Positions 17,050 to 25,190 of a DNA stretch of 64,000 bases are shown one piece after another (position 1 is the first letter of the stretch; each line of letters opens with the position of its first letter). The position numbers were made by a program, and so were the translations under genes. Below the pieces are notes generated by a model that did not search any database, had not been told where the DNA came from, and saw only the letters and a list, made by a program, of their open reading frames with translations. Origin of the DNA: DASPJQ01 sp035299065 (lineage in GTDB: Bacteria > Bacteroidota > Bacteroidia > Flavobacteriales_D > UBA2798); the NCBI GenBank assembly GCA_035299065.1, contig DATGXI010000019.1:1-64000 (forward strand). The letters are read 5' to 3'.

Positions 17050-17747
17050 AATTAACACGTTTCTACATATTGTTCGTTTTGTGCGTGCTTCGTGCAAATT
17101 CACAGGCACAGCAGGCCGATACGCTTTGCCTACTTGATACAAATGATGTAGCTGTATCGCCTTATTGTTTTGTATGGATGGAGGATAAAGCAAAATTTCC
17201 AGACACGTATTTTTACGACACAACCGGTAAGGTTATTCGCACAGCCGATTTATTTAAAGACAAGCCGGTAATATTTATTACAGGTAGTTATTCCTGCCCT
17301 GCATTCAGAAATAATGCTACCCGCATTCGCAGGGAGATGCGCAAAAAAGCAGAAACACATGATATTTATTTTGTTTATCTGCACGAGGCGCATCCTGTTA
17401 AAGGTTCGCCTTATGGTCCAATAATGGACAATTACTTCCTAAACGTACAGGAAAATGTTTACATAGAACGTCAAACATATTTGTACGAGCGCATGGATTA
17501 TGCCCGGAGACTTAAACATGATTACAACATTATTTCGCCAATTCTAATTGACAATGAGCATAACGATTTTTTTCTCCAGGTTTTTTCAGGGCCTAATGGT
17601 TACATGGAATTTACTGCCGACCGTGTGCTTAAACACCAACGTGCGTGGTATTACAACAAAATTCAAAAACGTAAGACCAAAAGACGCCTCAGACAACAAG
17701 CACGAAAAAAATATAAAGAACAAATAAAATGGATCAGAAAAATTTAA
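17046..17747 (+). CDS. Secreted deiodinase-like thioredoxin-fold protein, copy 3
   Basis: A 233-residue paralogue with a signal peptide (about 1-21, ending NSQAQ). The active-site loop is FITGSYSCPAFRNNATRIRR with Cys84, followed by YFVYLHEAHPVKGSPYG at about 108-124 and ILIDNEHNDFF near residues 165-175. Of the four, copies 3 and 4 are most alike (both have HEAHP, DNEHN and PNGYMEF), which suggests the latest duplication. The last 30 residues are strongly basic with about half Lys or Arg, unusual for an exported soluble enzyme. The gene overlaps copy 2 by 4 bases and copy 4 by 19. Confidence 0.82.
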   Translation: MKLTRFYILFVLCVLRANSQAQQADTLCLLDTNDVAVSPYCFVWMEDKAKFPDTYFYDTTGKVIRTADLFKDKPVIFITGSYSCPAFRNNATRIRREMRKKAETHDIYFVYLHEAHPVKGSPYGPIMDNYFLNVQENVYIERQTYLYERMDYARRLKHDYNIISPILIDNEHNDFFLQVFSGPNGYMEFTADRVLKHQRAWYYNKIQKRKTKRRLRQQARKKYKEQIKWIRKI

Positions 17748-18439
17748 AAGGCAGGTTCATTCTGTATTATGGTTTGTTAAGCGCCTTTTTTTGTGGCCCA
17801 GGTATTTCGCATGCACAAAAACTTGATCCAAAAACCTTGATTGATACAAACGAAACGGTGGTTTCGCCTTTTGAATTTCTTGTGCTTAGGCCTGGCGACA
17901 TGTTTCCTCAAACCTGGTTTTATGACACAACTGGAAATAGAATCAGTACGAATGATATATTCAAAGGTAAACCTGTAATTTTTATAACCGGAAGTTATAC
18001 GTGCCCGGGTTTTCGTAACAATACACAGCTTATGAACATTGAAACACGTAAGAAAGCGCGTAAATTCGATGTTTATTTTGTTTACCTGCACGAGGCACAT
18101 CCTACAAAAGGTTCGCCTTATGGCCCAAAAATGGATAGCTTCATTGTAAATAATTACGACAGCATTTTCATGGAACAACAAAAAATTCTTGGTCAGCGAA
18201 TGGAGAATGCTCTTAAGTCAAAGCAAAAATTCATGATCCAGGCACCGGTGCTAATTGATAATGAACACAACCATTTTTTTTTGCAGGTGATGTCGGCACC
18301 CAACGGTTACATGGAGTTTTCGGCTAGTGGAGTCCTAATCAAACAGCGCGATTGGTATAACAATAAGCAACAGATGAAGATGCTGAAAAAACGCAGAAGA
18401 AAAGAAAAGCACAAAATGAAACCCAATAACAAGGGCTGA
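17729..18439 (+). CDS. Secreted deiodinase-like thioredoxin-fold protein, copy 4
   Basis: A 236-residue paralogue whose ATG lies inside the end of copy 3 (19-base overlap). The signal region (GRFILYYGLLSAFFCGPG to SHAQ, residues 8-30) follows a polar seven-residue start. The active-site loop is FITGSYTCPGFRNNT with Cys92, the closest of the four to the deiodinase G-S-C-T-U-P-x-F motif. YFVYLHEAHPTKGSPYG follows at 116-132, then VLIDNEHNHFFLQV and PNGYMEFSASGVLIKQRDW. The tail is Lys/Arg-rich. The gene converges on a minus-strand outer-membrane protein with 20 bases between the stops. No TGA codon lies at the active site, so this is not a selenoprotein. Confidence 0.82.
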   Translation: MDQKNLKGRFILYYGLLSAFFCGPGISHAQKLDPKTLIDTNETVVSPFEFLVLRPGDMFPQTWFYDTTGNRISTNDIFKGKPVIFITGSYTCPGFRNNTQLMNIETRKKARKFDVYFVYLHEAHPTKGSPYGPKMDSFIVNNYDSIFMEQQKILGQRMENALKSKQKFMIQAPVLIDNEHNHFFLQVMSAPNGYMEFSASGVLIKQRDWYNNKQQMKMLKKRRRKEKHKMKPNNKG

Positions 18440-18459
18440 TTTTTTGGAAGATTTGCGAA

Positions 18460-19302
18460 TTAACGTCCCATCTGAAACTTATCTTGCCGGTCTTTATCTC
18501 CCGCGGGTCCATCAACCGCAGGACAGGCATTGGCCTTTGGCGGGCGCAACCAGGCAATGCGCAGCGTTACAATAAATGGCCGGTAACGTAAGTCAAACAC
18601 ACCTAAGGTTGACTTTCCTTTTTCGAAAGGAATAAAGTTTAAAATGGGTGTTTCTATTGCGGGAATGATAAAAAGTTTTTGGTTTATTTTGTACCCGAAT
18701 CCGAGTTTGTAATGTAAGGCAAAAATCATGCGGTTAAATGTTGATCCTCCAACTCCACCATTATTCTCTTCGCGTTTCCACAGGCAATAATCAAAGTTTA
18801 ATCCAAGTGAATTTTGAATGAAACTGTAATTGCGTATTTGCATAATATTATTAAGGTTTACATTGGCTCCAATAAAACCATATTTAAATAAATTTGTGCC
18901 TTCAGCTTCTGAAAGCGTGGTACTTGAACTTTCAACTTCAGTTTTAAAACTGTATTCCTGTGTAGCTTTTAATTTTTTATAAGCGATGCTCCAGTCAAGG
19001 TATTTCCAAAAACGCCCGTATTTTAATAAGTGATACATACCTGCTTCAAAATACAAGCCAACTTTTCCTTTGCCCGTTAAATCGGCCGTTGTAACAGTAT
19101 CACCGGTACGGCTTAACTCCATGTCACTTTTATTTACCAATGTTGGTGTCCATGTAATTCCCGGAGCAAAGTGAAACCCGCTCATGCGGTTATGTCCGGT
19201 AAAATCGGCCAGCTTTTCATACTTGGTGCGGCCAATGCCACGTTGCGCATTAGCTGAGACTACTAAGGCTAAAAAACCCACTAAAAGCACACATTTTTTC
19301 AT
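18460..19302 (-). CDS. Predicted outer-membrane beta-barrel protein (unrecognised)
   Basis: A 280-residue exported protein with a signal peptide (MKKCVLLVGFLALVVSANAQ). The mature part has alternating aromatic/polar strands (VGLYFEAGMYHLLKY, FALHYKLGFGYKINQKLFII, FDLRYRPFIVTLRIAWL) that suggest an outer-membrane barrel of about eight to twelve strands. The C-terminal 25 residues after the last strand are polar, with NACPAVDGPAGDKDRQ. I do not recognise the family. It faces the deiodinase-like array but is on the other strand, so any link is only positional. Confidence 0.65.
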   Translation of the reverse strand: MKKCVLLVGFLALVVSANAQRGIGRTKYEKLADFTGHNRMSGFHFAPGITWTPTLVNKSDMELSRTGDTVTTADLTGKGKVGLYFEAGMYHLLKYGRFWKYLDWSIAYKKLKATQEYSFKTEVESSSTTLSEAEGTNLFKYGFIGANVNLNNIMQIRNYSFIQNSLGLNFDYCLWKREENNGGVGGSTFNRMIFALHYKLGFGYKINQKLFIIPAIETPILNFIPFEKGKSTLGVFDLRYRPFIVTLRIAWLRPPKANACPAVDGPAGDKDRQDKFQMGR

Positions 19303-19428
19303 ACCTGCTAATGTAGCAAAATTTATGCATATTGAAAAGCCTCTGGCCGGTTAGTTCTTAACGCCCTTTTTTTGATATAAAGGAGATACTGATGATGTTG
19401 ATCATCATGAAGTTTCATCGAAGTTTAG

Positions 19429-20028
19429 CTAGTGATAAATCCATACAACACTTTTTGGTCCCAGTATGGCATACAATTCATCAATATCTTTTGTTTTTAG
19501 CGATATGCAACCCAATGTCCAGTTTTGCCTTTCGTCAATGGCATAATCATATCCTTCAGGTACTCCATGTATGCCAACTTCTCCACCAATGCTTTCCTTT
19601 ACACCAATGGTTCCTTTTTTCTTTGCCGCTTTGTGCTTGGTCCACGAACTTGCATTGGGGTAATCAATCCAAATAAATTTTGACCACTTACTGTGCGGAT
19701 ACTTTGCGCGTATACCAAATTTTCCTTCAGGTGTGCAGCCGTCACCCTGCTTCAATTTATCGTCACGCGCATTAAATCCAAATACACATGGGTAGGTTTT
19801 TAGTGTAAGTGTATCGTATTTAATTTTCATTTTGTAAGCAGTTTTATAAATGTGAACGGCTATTTGATTTTTATTGAGTTGCAATGAATCAACCAGCCTT
19901 ACCAGGTTTATGTTTTTTTCTTTTGTAACCAGGTGTGATCCGCTTTTACTGCGTGCAGGTCCCTCGCCAGTGTACTTATAGCCGCAACCCGTGCATGCAA
20001 TCAACAAAGCAAAAATCAAAACTCTCAT
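19429..20028 (-). CDS. YafK-like L,D-transpeptidase-family lipoprotein
   Basis: A 199-residue protein. The N-terminus MRVLIFALLIACTGC contains a lipobox LIAC (Cys12), so it is likely anchored to a membrane facing the periplasm. The YkuD-type domain (about 55-199) has GIHGVP and the nucleophile motif NWTLGCISLKTKDIDELYAI. The W-T-x-G-C-I form is that of the YafK/DpaA-like branch, which in E. coli trims the Lpp-peptidoglycan link rather than making 3-3 crosslinks. Activity here is inferred. It is the second YkuD-domain protein in the window. Confidence 0.85.
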   Translation of the reverse strand: MRVLIFALLIACTGCGYKYTGEGPARSKSGSHLVTKEKNINLVRLVDSLQLNKNQIAVHIYKTAYKMKIKYDTLTLKTYPCVFGFNARDDKLKQGDGCTPEGKFGIRAKYPHSKWSKFIWIDYPNASSWTKHKAAKKKGTIGVKESIGGEVGIHGVPEGYDYAIDERQNWTLGCISLKTKDIDELYAILGPKSVVWIYH

Positions 20029-20228
20029 AACGTAGCTGTTTTATACCATCCAGTACAAGAAAGGGGCCGTTCGGTTCATGTGGAGCTTTACGGGCCTACC
20101 ACTCAGGATGCATGAATTTGAGGTTGAGCAGGGTATATTTAAAAAGGTTATCCTAATTTTGAAGACCGTAACTTAAAAACAGGGTTGTCATCATCCTGGC
20201 AAAGGTTGTTTTATATACCAACCTATAC
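20029..20228. other. Intergenic region, no gene seen
   Basis: These 200 bases between the YafK-like gene and kmo hold no supported gene, RNA or terminator. Both flanking genes are on the minus strand. Confidence 0.4.
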
Positions 20229-21590
20229 TCACATTTCTGTAGTGGATACCCGCTTCAAAATCTCCTTCTCCACCTCGTCACTTTCCCAGATCTTTTCAAT
20301 ATTCTTCATTTTCATTATCTCTTGCATAATTTTTTCCTGTTTTGCACCAACAGTATATGCAGTTGAGTAACGTATATGCGGGCTGTATGTAACCATGCTA
20401 TATAGTGGTATCCATTTGTCGGGATATTTTGCATTGAATTTTGCTTCAATTTTTTTTTGGAGTAAAAACAGCGGATCAGCAGTTTTGTCACGCATTTCAA
20501 TAAAATTCATTATAGCCAAATCGGCAATGGCATCGCCATCGGGTTTGCGCAATTGCTGGTACTCGGCAAAAATACGTTCCCAGTTATCACCATATTTCTC
20601 CAGCAATCCATTCAAAACAACACAGTCTTCAAACCCACAATTCATACCCTGCCCGTAAAACGGCACAATGGCATGTGCTGCGTCACCAATCAGGGCAATT
20701 TTATTGTCAAATGTCCAGGGCCAACATTTTACAGTTACCAGGCTCGACATCGGATTTTCAAAAAAGTCCTCAACCAGGGTTGGCATCAACGCAACGGCAT
20801 CGGGAAACTCTTCATTAAAAAAGTTTATTACCTGCTCTTTGGTTTTCAAATTTGCAAATGATTTTTCACCTTCAAACTGTAAAAATAACGTACAGGTAAA
20901 ATTTCCACCTGGGTTTGGCAGTGCAATCATCATGTAGCTTCCACGCGGCCAAATATGCAAGGCGTTTTGCTCCAGAATAAATTCACCATTTGGTCCCGCA
21001 GGAATTTCCAATTCCTTGTATCCGCAGTCAATATAGTGTTGGCTGTATTCAAACCTGTCACTGTGGTGTTGTATGCTTGAGCGTACACTTGAAAAAGCAC
21101 CGTCAGCACCAAAAATAAAGTCGGGCTTTACCGTTGTTTTTTTATGCGTTACATTATTTTCAAATTCAATTTCCCCTGTCTTGCGGTTTACGTGCGTACA
21201 CTTTTCGTCAAAATGAATTTTTACACCAGCTTTTTCTTCAGCAAGCGTCATCAGCGTTTTATTAATGGTTGCACGTGATACGCTGTAAATAGCCTGGCCT
21301 TCTTTTCCATAAGGTTGCATAACAGTTGACCCGTCTTTGTGATGTATGCAACGACCATACATGGGTATGGCAATTTTTCGAATTTCTTCGGCAATACCAA
21401 CACCTTCCAGGCCTTTCCATCCGCGGTCGCTCAACGCTAAATTAATTGATCGTCCTGCCGATATGTTTGCTTTGCGCATGTCTTCCCTGCGTTCAAACAA
21501 TTCAACTTTGTGCCCTTTTTTTGCAAGATAAATACTCAATAATGATCCGACTAAACCCGATCCTGCAATTGTTAAGTTTTTTGATTCCAT
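20229..21590 (-). CDS. kmo: Kynurenine 3-monooxygenase
   Basis: A 453-residue FAD-dependent monooxygenase that hydroxylates L-kynurenine to 3-hydroxykynurenine using NADPH and oxygen. The N-terminal dinucleotide fold (IAGSGLVGSLLSIYLAKKGH), the family AGRSINLALSDRGW segment, DFIFGADGAFSSVR and the second FAD motif ALIGDAAHAIVPFYGQGMN are all clear. The C-terminal part is hydrophobic-aromatic, as in other KMOs. kynU lies directly upstream with an eight-base gap on the same strand, so the two form an operon acting in tryptophan/kynurenine breakdown or de novo NAD synthesis. 3-hydroxyanthranilate dioxygenase is not seen in the window. Confidence 0.94.
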   Translation of the reverse strand: MESKNLTIAGSGLVGSLLSIYLAKKGHKVELFERREDMRKANISAGRSINLALSDRGWKGLEGVGIAEEIRKIAIPMYGRCIHHKDGSTVMQPYGKEGQAIYSVSRATINKTLMTLAEEKAGVKIHFDEKCTHVNRKTGEIEFENNVTHKKTTVKPDFIFGADGAFSSVRSSIQHHSDRFEYSQHYIDCGYKELEIPAGPNGEFILEQNALHIWPRGSYMMIALPNPGGNFTCTLFLQFEGEKSFANLKTKEQVINFFNEEFPDAVALMPTLVEDFFENPMSSLVTVKCWPWTFDNKIALIGDAAHAIVPFYGQGMNCGFEDCVVLNGLLEKYGDNWERIFAEYQQLRKPDGDAIADLAIMNFIEMRDKTADPLFLLQKKIEAKFNAKYPDKWIPLYSMVTYSPHIRYSTAYTVGAKQEKIMQEIMKMKNIEKIWESDEVEKEILKRVSTTEM

Positions 21591-21598
21591 GAGTTGAT

Positions 21599-22867
21599 TT
21601 AAAGTAACGATTCTAATATTTCACCAAAACGATAAACATCTTCAAATGAATTATATAATGGCACAGGTGCCATGCGTATCACGTTTGGCTCTCTCCAGTC
21701 GGCAATTACACCATTGGCAAGTAATTTTGTAAACAAATCTTTTCCGTAACCATGAGCAACAACGCTTAGCTGGCAACCACGGTTTTCAAGCGGTGTAATT
21801 ATTTCCAGTGTTTTTTTACCGTTAAATTTCTTTTTATTTATTTCTTCAATTACAAATTCCAGATATGCGGTCAGTTGTTTGCTTTTTGCAACAAGATTTT
21901 CCATTCCGGCCTCGTTAAAAATGGTTAGTGCAGCTAAATGTGCCGCCATGGCAAAAACAGGCGCATTGCTCACTTGCCAGGCTTCAACTGTATTTATAGG
22001 CTTGAATCCTTTTTCCATTTTAAACCGCGTTGCTTTATCATGTCCCCACCAACCTGCAAAGCGGTGCAGTTCTTTTCCGTGATGCTTTTCGTGTACAAAT
22101 GCACCGGCAACACTTCCCGGACCTGAATTCAAATATTTATACGAACACCAGCAGGCAAAATCAACATCCCATTCGTGCAGTTTCAATGCAATGTTTCCAG
22201 CAGCATGTGCCAAATCAAACCCAACAAGAGCCCCAGCCCTGTGGCCTGCTTCGGTTATGCCTTTCATATCAAACACCTGGCCGGTAAAATAATTTACTCC
22301 ACCAAATAACACCAGCGCCAATTCATTTTTATGCTCGTCTATTGTTTTTAAAATATCCTCATGCCTAATCGTGTGTTCTCCTGCACGCGGTTGTACTTCA
22401 ACAATTGTTTGGCTGGGATCAAAGCCGTGAAATTTAACCTGTGTTTCCAATGCATACTGGTCACTGGGAAAAGCTTTTGCTTCGCATATTATTTTATAGC
22501 GTTGTTTAGTGGGCCTGTAAAAACTCACCATTAGCATATGTACGTTAACCGTTAGTTGGTTCATGCAAACCACTTCGGTTAACAGTCCACCAACCAGCTT
22601 TGCTGCATATTCAGTTAAAAATTCATGGTATGCAAACCACGGGCGTTTTGCGTGAAAATGGCCTTCTACACCAAATTGTGCCCAATCATTTAATTCCTGT
22701 TCAATAAAACCTTTGGTGGTTTTGGGTTGTAGTCCCAATGAGTTACCCGTAAAATACACTACTGGTTTACCATTGTTTTGCGGAAAATAAAATTGATCCC
22801 TGTACTTTTTTAAAGAATCAGCTTCATCTGTTTTTTGCGCAAAGCCTTTGTTATATTCGAAAATCAT
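21599..22867 (-). CDS. kynU: Kynureninase
   Basis: A 422-residue PLP enzyme that cleaves 3-hydroxykynurenine (or kynurenine) to 3-hydroxyanthranilate (or anthranilate) and alanine. Visible family features are YFTGNSLGLQPK near the N-terminus, VVCMNQLTVNVHMLM, VGFDLAHAAGNI with the PLP-contacting Asp, and CWCSYKYLNSGPGSVAG with the Schiff-base Lys. Length matches the family. It is the first gene of the kynU-kmo operon. A TTAATTTG sequence upstream (reverse complement of 22885-22892) may be its -7 box. Confidence 0.95.
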   Translation of the reverse strand: MIFEYNKGFAQKTDEADSLKKYRDQFYFPQNNGKPVVYFTGNSLGLQPKTTKGFIEQELNDWAQFGVEGHFHAKRPWFAYHEFLTEYAAKLVGGLLTEVVCMNQLTVNVHMLMVSFYRPTKQRYKIICEAKAFPSDQYALETQVKFHGFDPSQTIVEVQPRAGEHTIRHEDILKTIDEHKNELALVLFGGVNYFTGQVFDMKGITEAGHRAGALVGFDLAHAAGNIALKLHEWDVDFACWCSYKYLNSGPGSVAGAFVHEKHHGKELHRFAGWWGHDKATRFKMEKGFKPINTVEAWQVSNAPVFAMAAHLAALTIFNEAGMENLVAKSKQLTAYLEFVIEEINKKKFNGKKTLEIITPLENRGCQLSVVAHGYGKDLFTKLLANGVIADWREPNVIRMAPVPLYNSFEDVYRFGEILESLL

Positions 22868-23039
22868 GGTGTGGTATTATGCCTCCAAATTAACATTTTT
22901 GCCACTTGATATTACTGACTTACGTCAGAACTTTCTTAAAATTCGCGAATACGTGGTTGTAACACATGTTTTTACAGGCAGGTGTTTATGATCTTACCTT
23001 GCTCTTTGATCAACTAATTAGAACAGACAGTGAATTCAC

Positions 23040-23047
23040 TATATTTG
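23040..23047 (+). promoter_or_regulatory. -7 box for hemL
   Basis: TATATTTG lies 17 bases before the ATG at 23065. No good TTG sits at the usual distance upstream. The box lies inside the longer reading frame that starts near 22966, which supports the shorter start. Confidence 0.45.
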
Positions 23048-23064
23048 TCACAGAATTCTTATTC

Positions 23065-24354
23065 ATGCTAAACAATTCAAAATCACAGGAGCTTTTTTCA
23101 AAAGCCAAAGAATATTTCCCCGGAGGTGTAAATTCGCCCGTAAGAGCCTTTAAATCAGTTGGCGGAACTCCGCTTTTCATAAGTAAGGGCAAAGGTTCCT
23201 GCATTTGGGATGCGGATGGTAACAAGTATATTGATTACTGTGCTTCGTGGGGTCCAATGATATTGGGCCATGCCAATGACAAGGTAATTGACGCCATTAA
23301 AGACACCGTTGAAAACGGAAGTTCTTTTGGTGCACCTACCGAATTGGAAAACCACCTGGCTGAATTAATTATTTCCAACAATAAATACCTTCAAAAAATA
23401 CGTTTTGTAAGTTCAGGAACCGAAGCTGTAATGAGCGCCATTCGTATGGCACGCGGTTATACAAACCGCAACCGAATTATAAAATTTGAAGGTTGTTATC
23501 ACGGACACAGCGACTCGTTATTGGTAAAGGCTGGTTCAGGTTTGGTTACATTTGGTAACTCCTCCTCAGCTGGTGTGCCAAAATCGTTTGTTGACGAAAC
23601 AATTGTTTTGCCTTTAAACAGCAAAGAAGCGCTTGAAAAAGCCTTTGCTCAATTTAAAGATGAGGTTGCCTGTGTAATTTTAGAACCAATTCCTGCGAAC
23701 AATGGTTTGCTTTTGCAAGACGTTTCATATTTACAATTCCTGCGCGACATTTGTACAAAAAACAAAACTCTTTTATTGTTTGATGAAGTAATATCAGGTT
23801 TCCGTATTGGCTTCACAGGTGCCGCAGGTCATTACAACATTACACCTGATATTGTTACTTACGGAAAAATTATTGGTGGTGGTTTACCTGTAGGAGCTTA
23901 CGGGGCAAGCAAAGAAATTATGGGTAGCATAAGCCCTGACGGACCAGTTTACCAGGCAGGAACTTTGAGTGGCAATCCGGTTGCCATGGCGGCTGGAATT
24001 GCTACTTTAAAGCAATGCCTGGAAAAAGATTTTTACAAAAACCTTGAAGAAAAAACGAACTACCTGGTAAAGGGAATTTTGACGCATAATTCAGTACAAA
24101 AACACAACCTGAAAATTTTCAGTATCGGTTCAATTTTCTGGTTAGCGTTTACTGAAAAGGAAAAAATTCAGTGTGCCGATGAAATTGATGTCAATAGCAT
24201 GCAGCATTTTAAGAAGCTATATCATTTATTGTTGCAAAACGGGGTATACCTGGGCCCTTCTGGTTATGAAGTTGGTTTTATTGGGGCTGCACATTCACAA
24301 AACGATTTGGATAACACCATTGATGCTTTTCATAAAGCCCTTGATGGTATTTAA
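23065..24354 (+). CDS. hemL: Glutamate-1-semialdehyde 2,1-aminomutase
   Basis: A 429-residue PLP aminomutase of the C5 tetrapyrrole route that converts glutamate-1-semialdehyde to 5-aminolevulinate. It opens with SKAKEYFPGGVNSPVRAFK, a hallmark of HemL, and continues with RFVSSGTEAVMSAIRMARG, LLFDEVISGFRIG, the Schiff-base region VTYGKIIGGGLPVGAYG and YQAGTLSGNPVAMAAG. I use ATG 23065; a longer frame back to 22966 adds 33 residues with no family similarity and spans the likely promoter box. Its TAA interlocks with the TAA of the opposing membrane-protein gene in the four bases TTAA. Confidence 0.96.
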   Translation: MLNNSKSQELFSKAKEYFPGGVNSPVRAFKSVGGTPLFISKGKGSCIWDADGNKYIDYCASWGPMILGHANDKVIDAIKDTVENGSSFGAPTELENHLAELIISNNKYLQKIRFVSSGTEAVMSAIRMARGYTNRNRIIKFEGCYHGHSDSLLVKAGSGLVTFGNSSSAGVPKSFVDETIVLPLNSKEALEKAFAQFKDEVACVILEPIPANNGLLLQDVSYLQFLRDICTKNKTLLLFDEVISGFRIGFTGAAGHYNITPDIVTYGKIIGGGLPVGAYGASKEIMGSISPDGPVYQAGTLSGNPVAMAAGIATLKQCLEKDFYKNLEEKTNYLVKGILTHNSVQKHNLKIFSIGSIFWLAFTEKEKIQCADEIDVNSMQHFKKLYHLLLQNGVYLGPSGYEVGFIGAAHSQNDLDNTIDAFHKALDGI

Positions 24355-25190
24355 AGATGAGCAAAGGCAGCAAAATTTGCTATTGCATACACGATTAAAC
24401 TACCATCTACCAAAAACGTAAAATTTAACTCGCCAACTTTGCGGTAAATGCAAACCGTGTGTACCGCTGCTACAATCAGGTAAAGTGGAATAACATATTG
24501 TATATGTCCGTAACAGACAGTCAGAAGAGTAATGCTCGTAAAAAATACCAGCCAAAACATAAACATGCCATTTCTGGTTAAGCTGTTTGCAAATGTTTTT
24601 ATGTGTGCTTTATCGGTTTCCAAATCCCGTAAGTCAAAAAGTATACAAGCTTGCCAAACCTGTAAAAATACAACCAGCCAATAGGGCCAGGTAATTTCAA
24701 GAGTTGCAACATGAGCGTGGGTATAGGTGAGTGTAAAAAACATTCCTGTCCAGCAAAAAGCAACCAAAAATGTTTTTAAAAAAGGTATGTACCGTAGTCC
24801 TGTTAGTTTTTTTTTGGTGGGATGTACAAAAACATACAGGACTGTTGGCAGGCTTATGATGCCCAATAAAATGAATTGTTCGGAGTTCAAAAAAAATGCG
24901 CAGGCAACCATACCTGCAATGCTCGTTCCAATTAACACGTGCCACGTTTGTTTGGTTTGAGGTACATAGGGTTTCAGGAATGCATGTAAGTGGTTCTTTC
25001 GCCATTTAAAATACCGTTGTAAATTGTATGCGCTTTGGGTGGCAAAAAAAACAAAGCCGGTGGCGTTCCAAAAATTTAATGTGTTGAAAAGAAGAAAACC
25101 CGCTAATGAAATAACGGTTGCAATAAATGCAATGTAAATGTTGGTGCCAATTAAAAATGCGGGTATATGTTGAATTTTGTTTACACTCAC
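24351..25190 (-). CDS. UbiA-like multi-pass membrane protein
   Basis: A 279-residue protein with about eight or nine hydrophobic helices. It has a partial UbiA signature: an N-terminal TQSAYNLQRYFKWRKN in place of the usual NxxxD motif, and DLRDLETDKAH, which fits the second Asp motif (DxxxD) of prenyltransferases. The first acidic motif is degenerate, so activity is uncertain. The GTG start overlaps the stop of the upstream gene (GTGA), and the two are probably co-translated. The stop interlocks with that of hemL. Confidence 0.65.
   Translation of the reverse strand: MSVNKIQHIPAFLIGTNIYIAFIATVISLAGFLLFNTLNFWNATGFVFFATQSAYNLQRYFKWRKNHLHAFLKPYVPQTKQTWHVLIGTSIAGMVACAFFLNSEQFILLGIISLPTVLYVFVHPTKKKLTGLRYIPFLKTFLVAFCWTGMFFTLTYTHAHVATLEITWPYWLVVFLQVWQACILFDLRDLETDKAHIKTFANSLTRNGMFMFWLVFFTSITLLTVCYGHIQYVIPLYLIVAAVHTVCIYRKVGELNFTFLVDGSLIVYAIANFAAFAHL

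Noticed and set aside
17777..18181. 134-codon minus-strand frame opposite deiodinase-like copy 4
   Set aside because: No family features; the opposite strand encodes conserved motifs in the same region.
15562..18439. Selenoproteins in the deiodinase-like array
   Set aside because: All four active-site codons are Cys (TGT or TGC); no in-frame TGA is present at that position.
22966..23064. 33-residue N-terminal extension of hemL
   Set aside because: The HemL family start pattern begins just after ATG 23065, and the extension overlaps a -7 promoter box.
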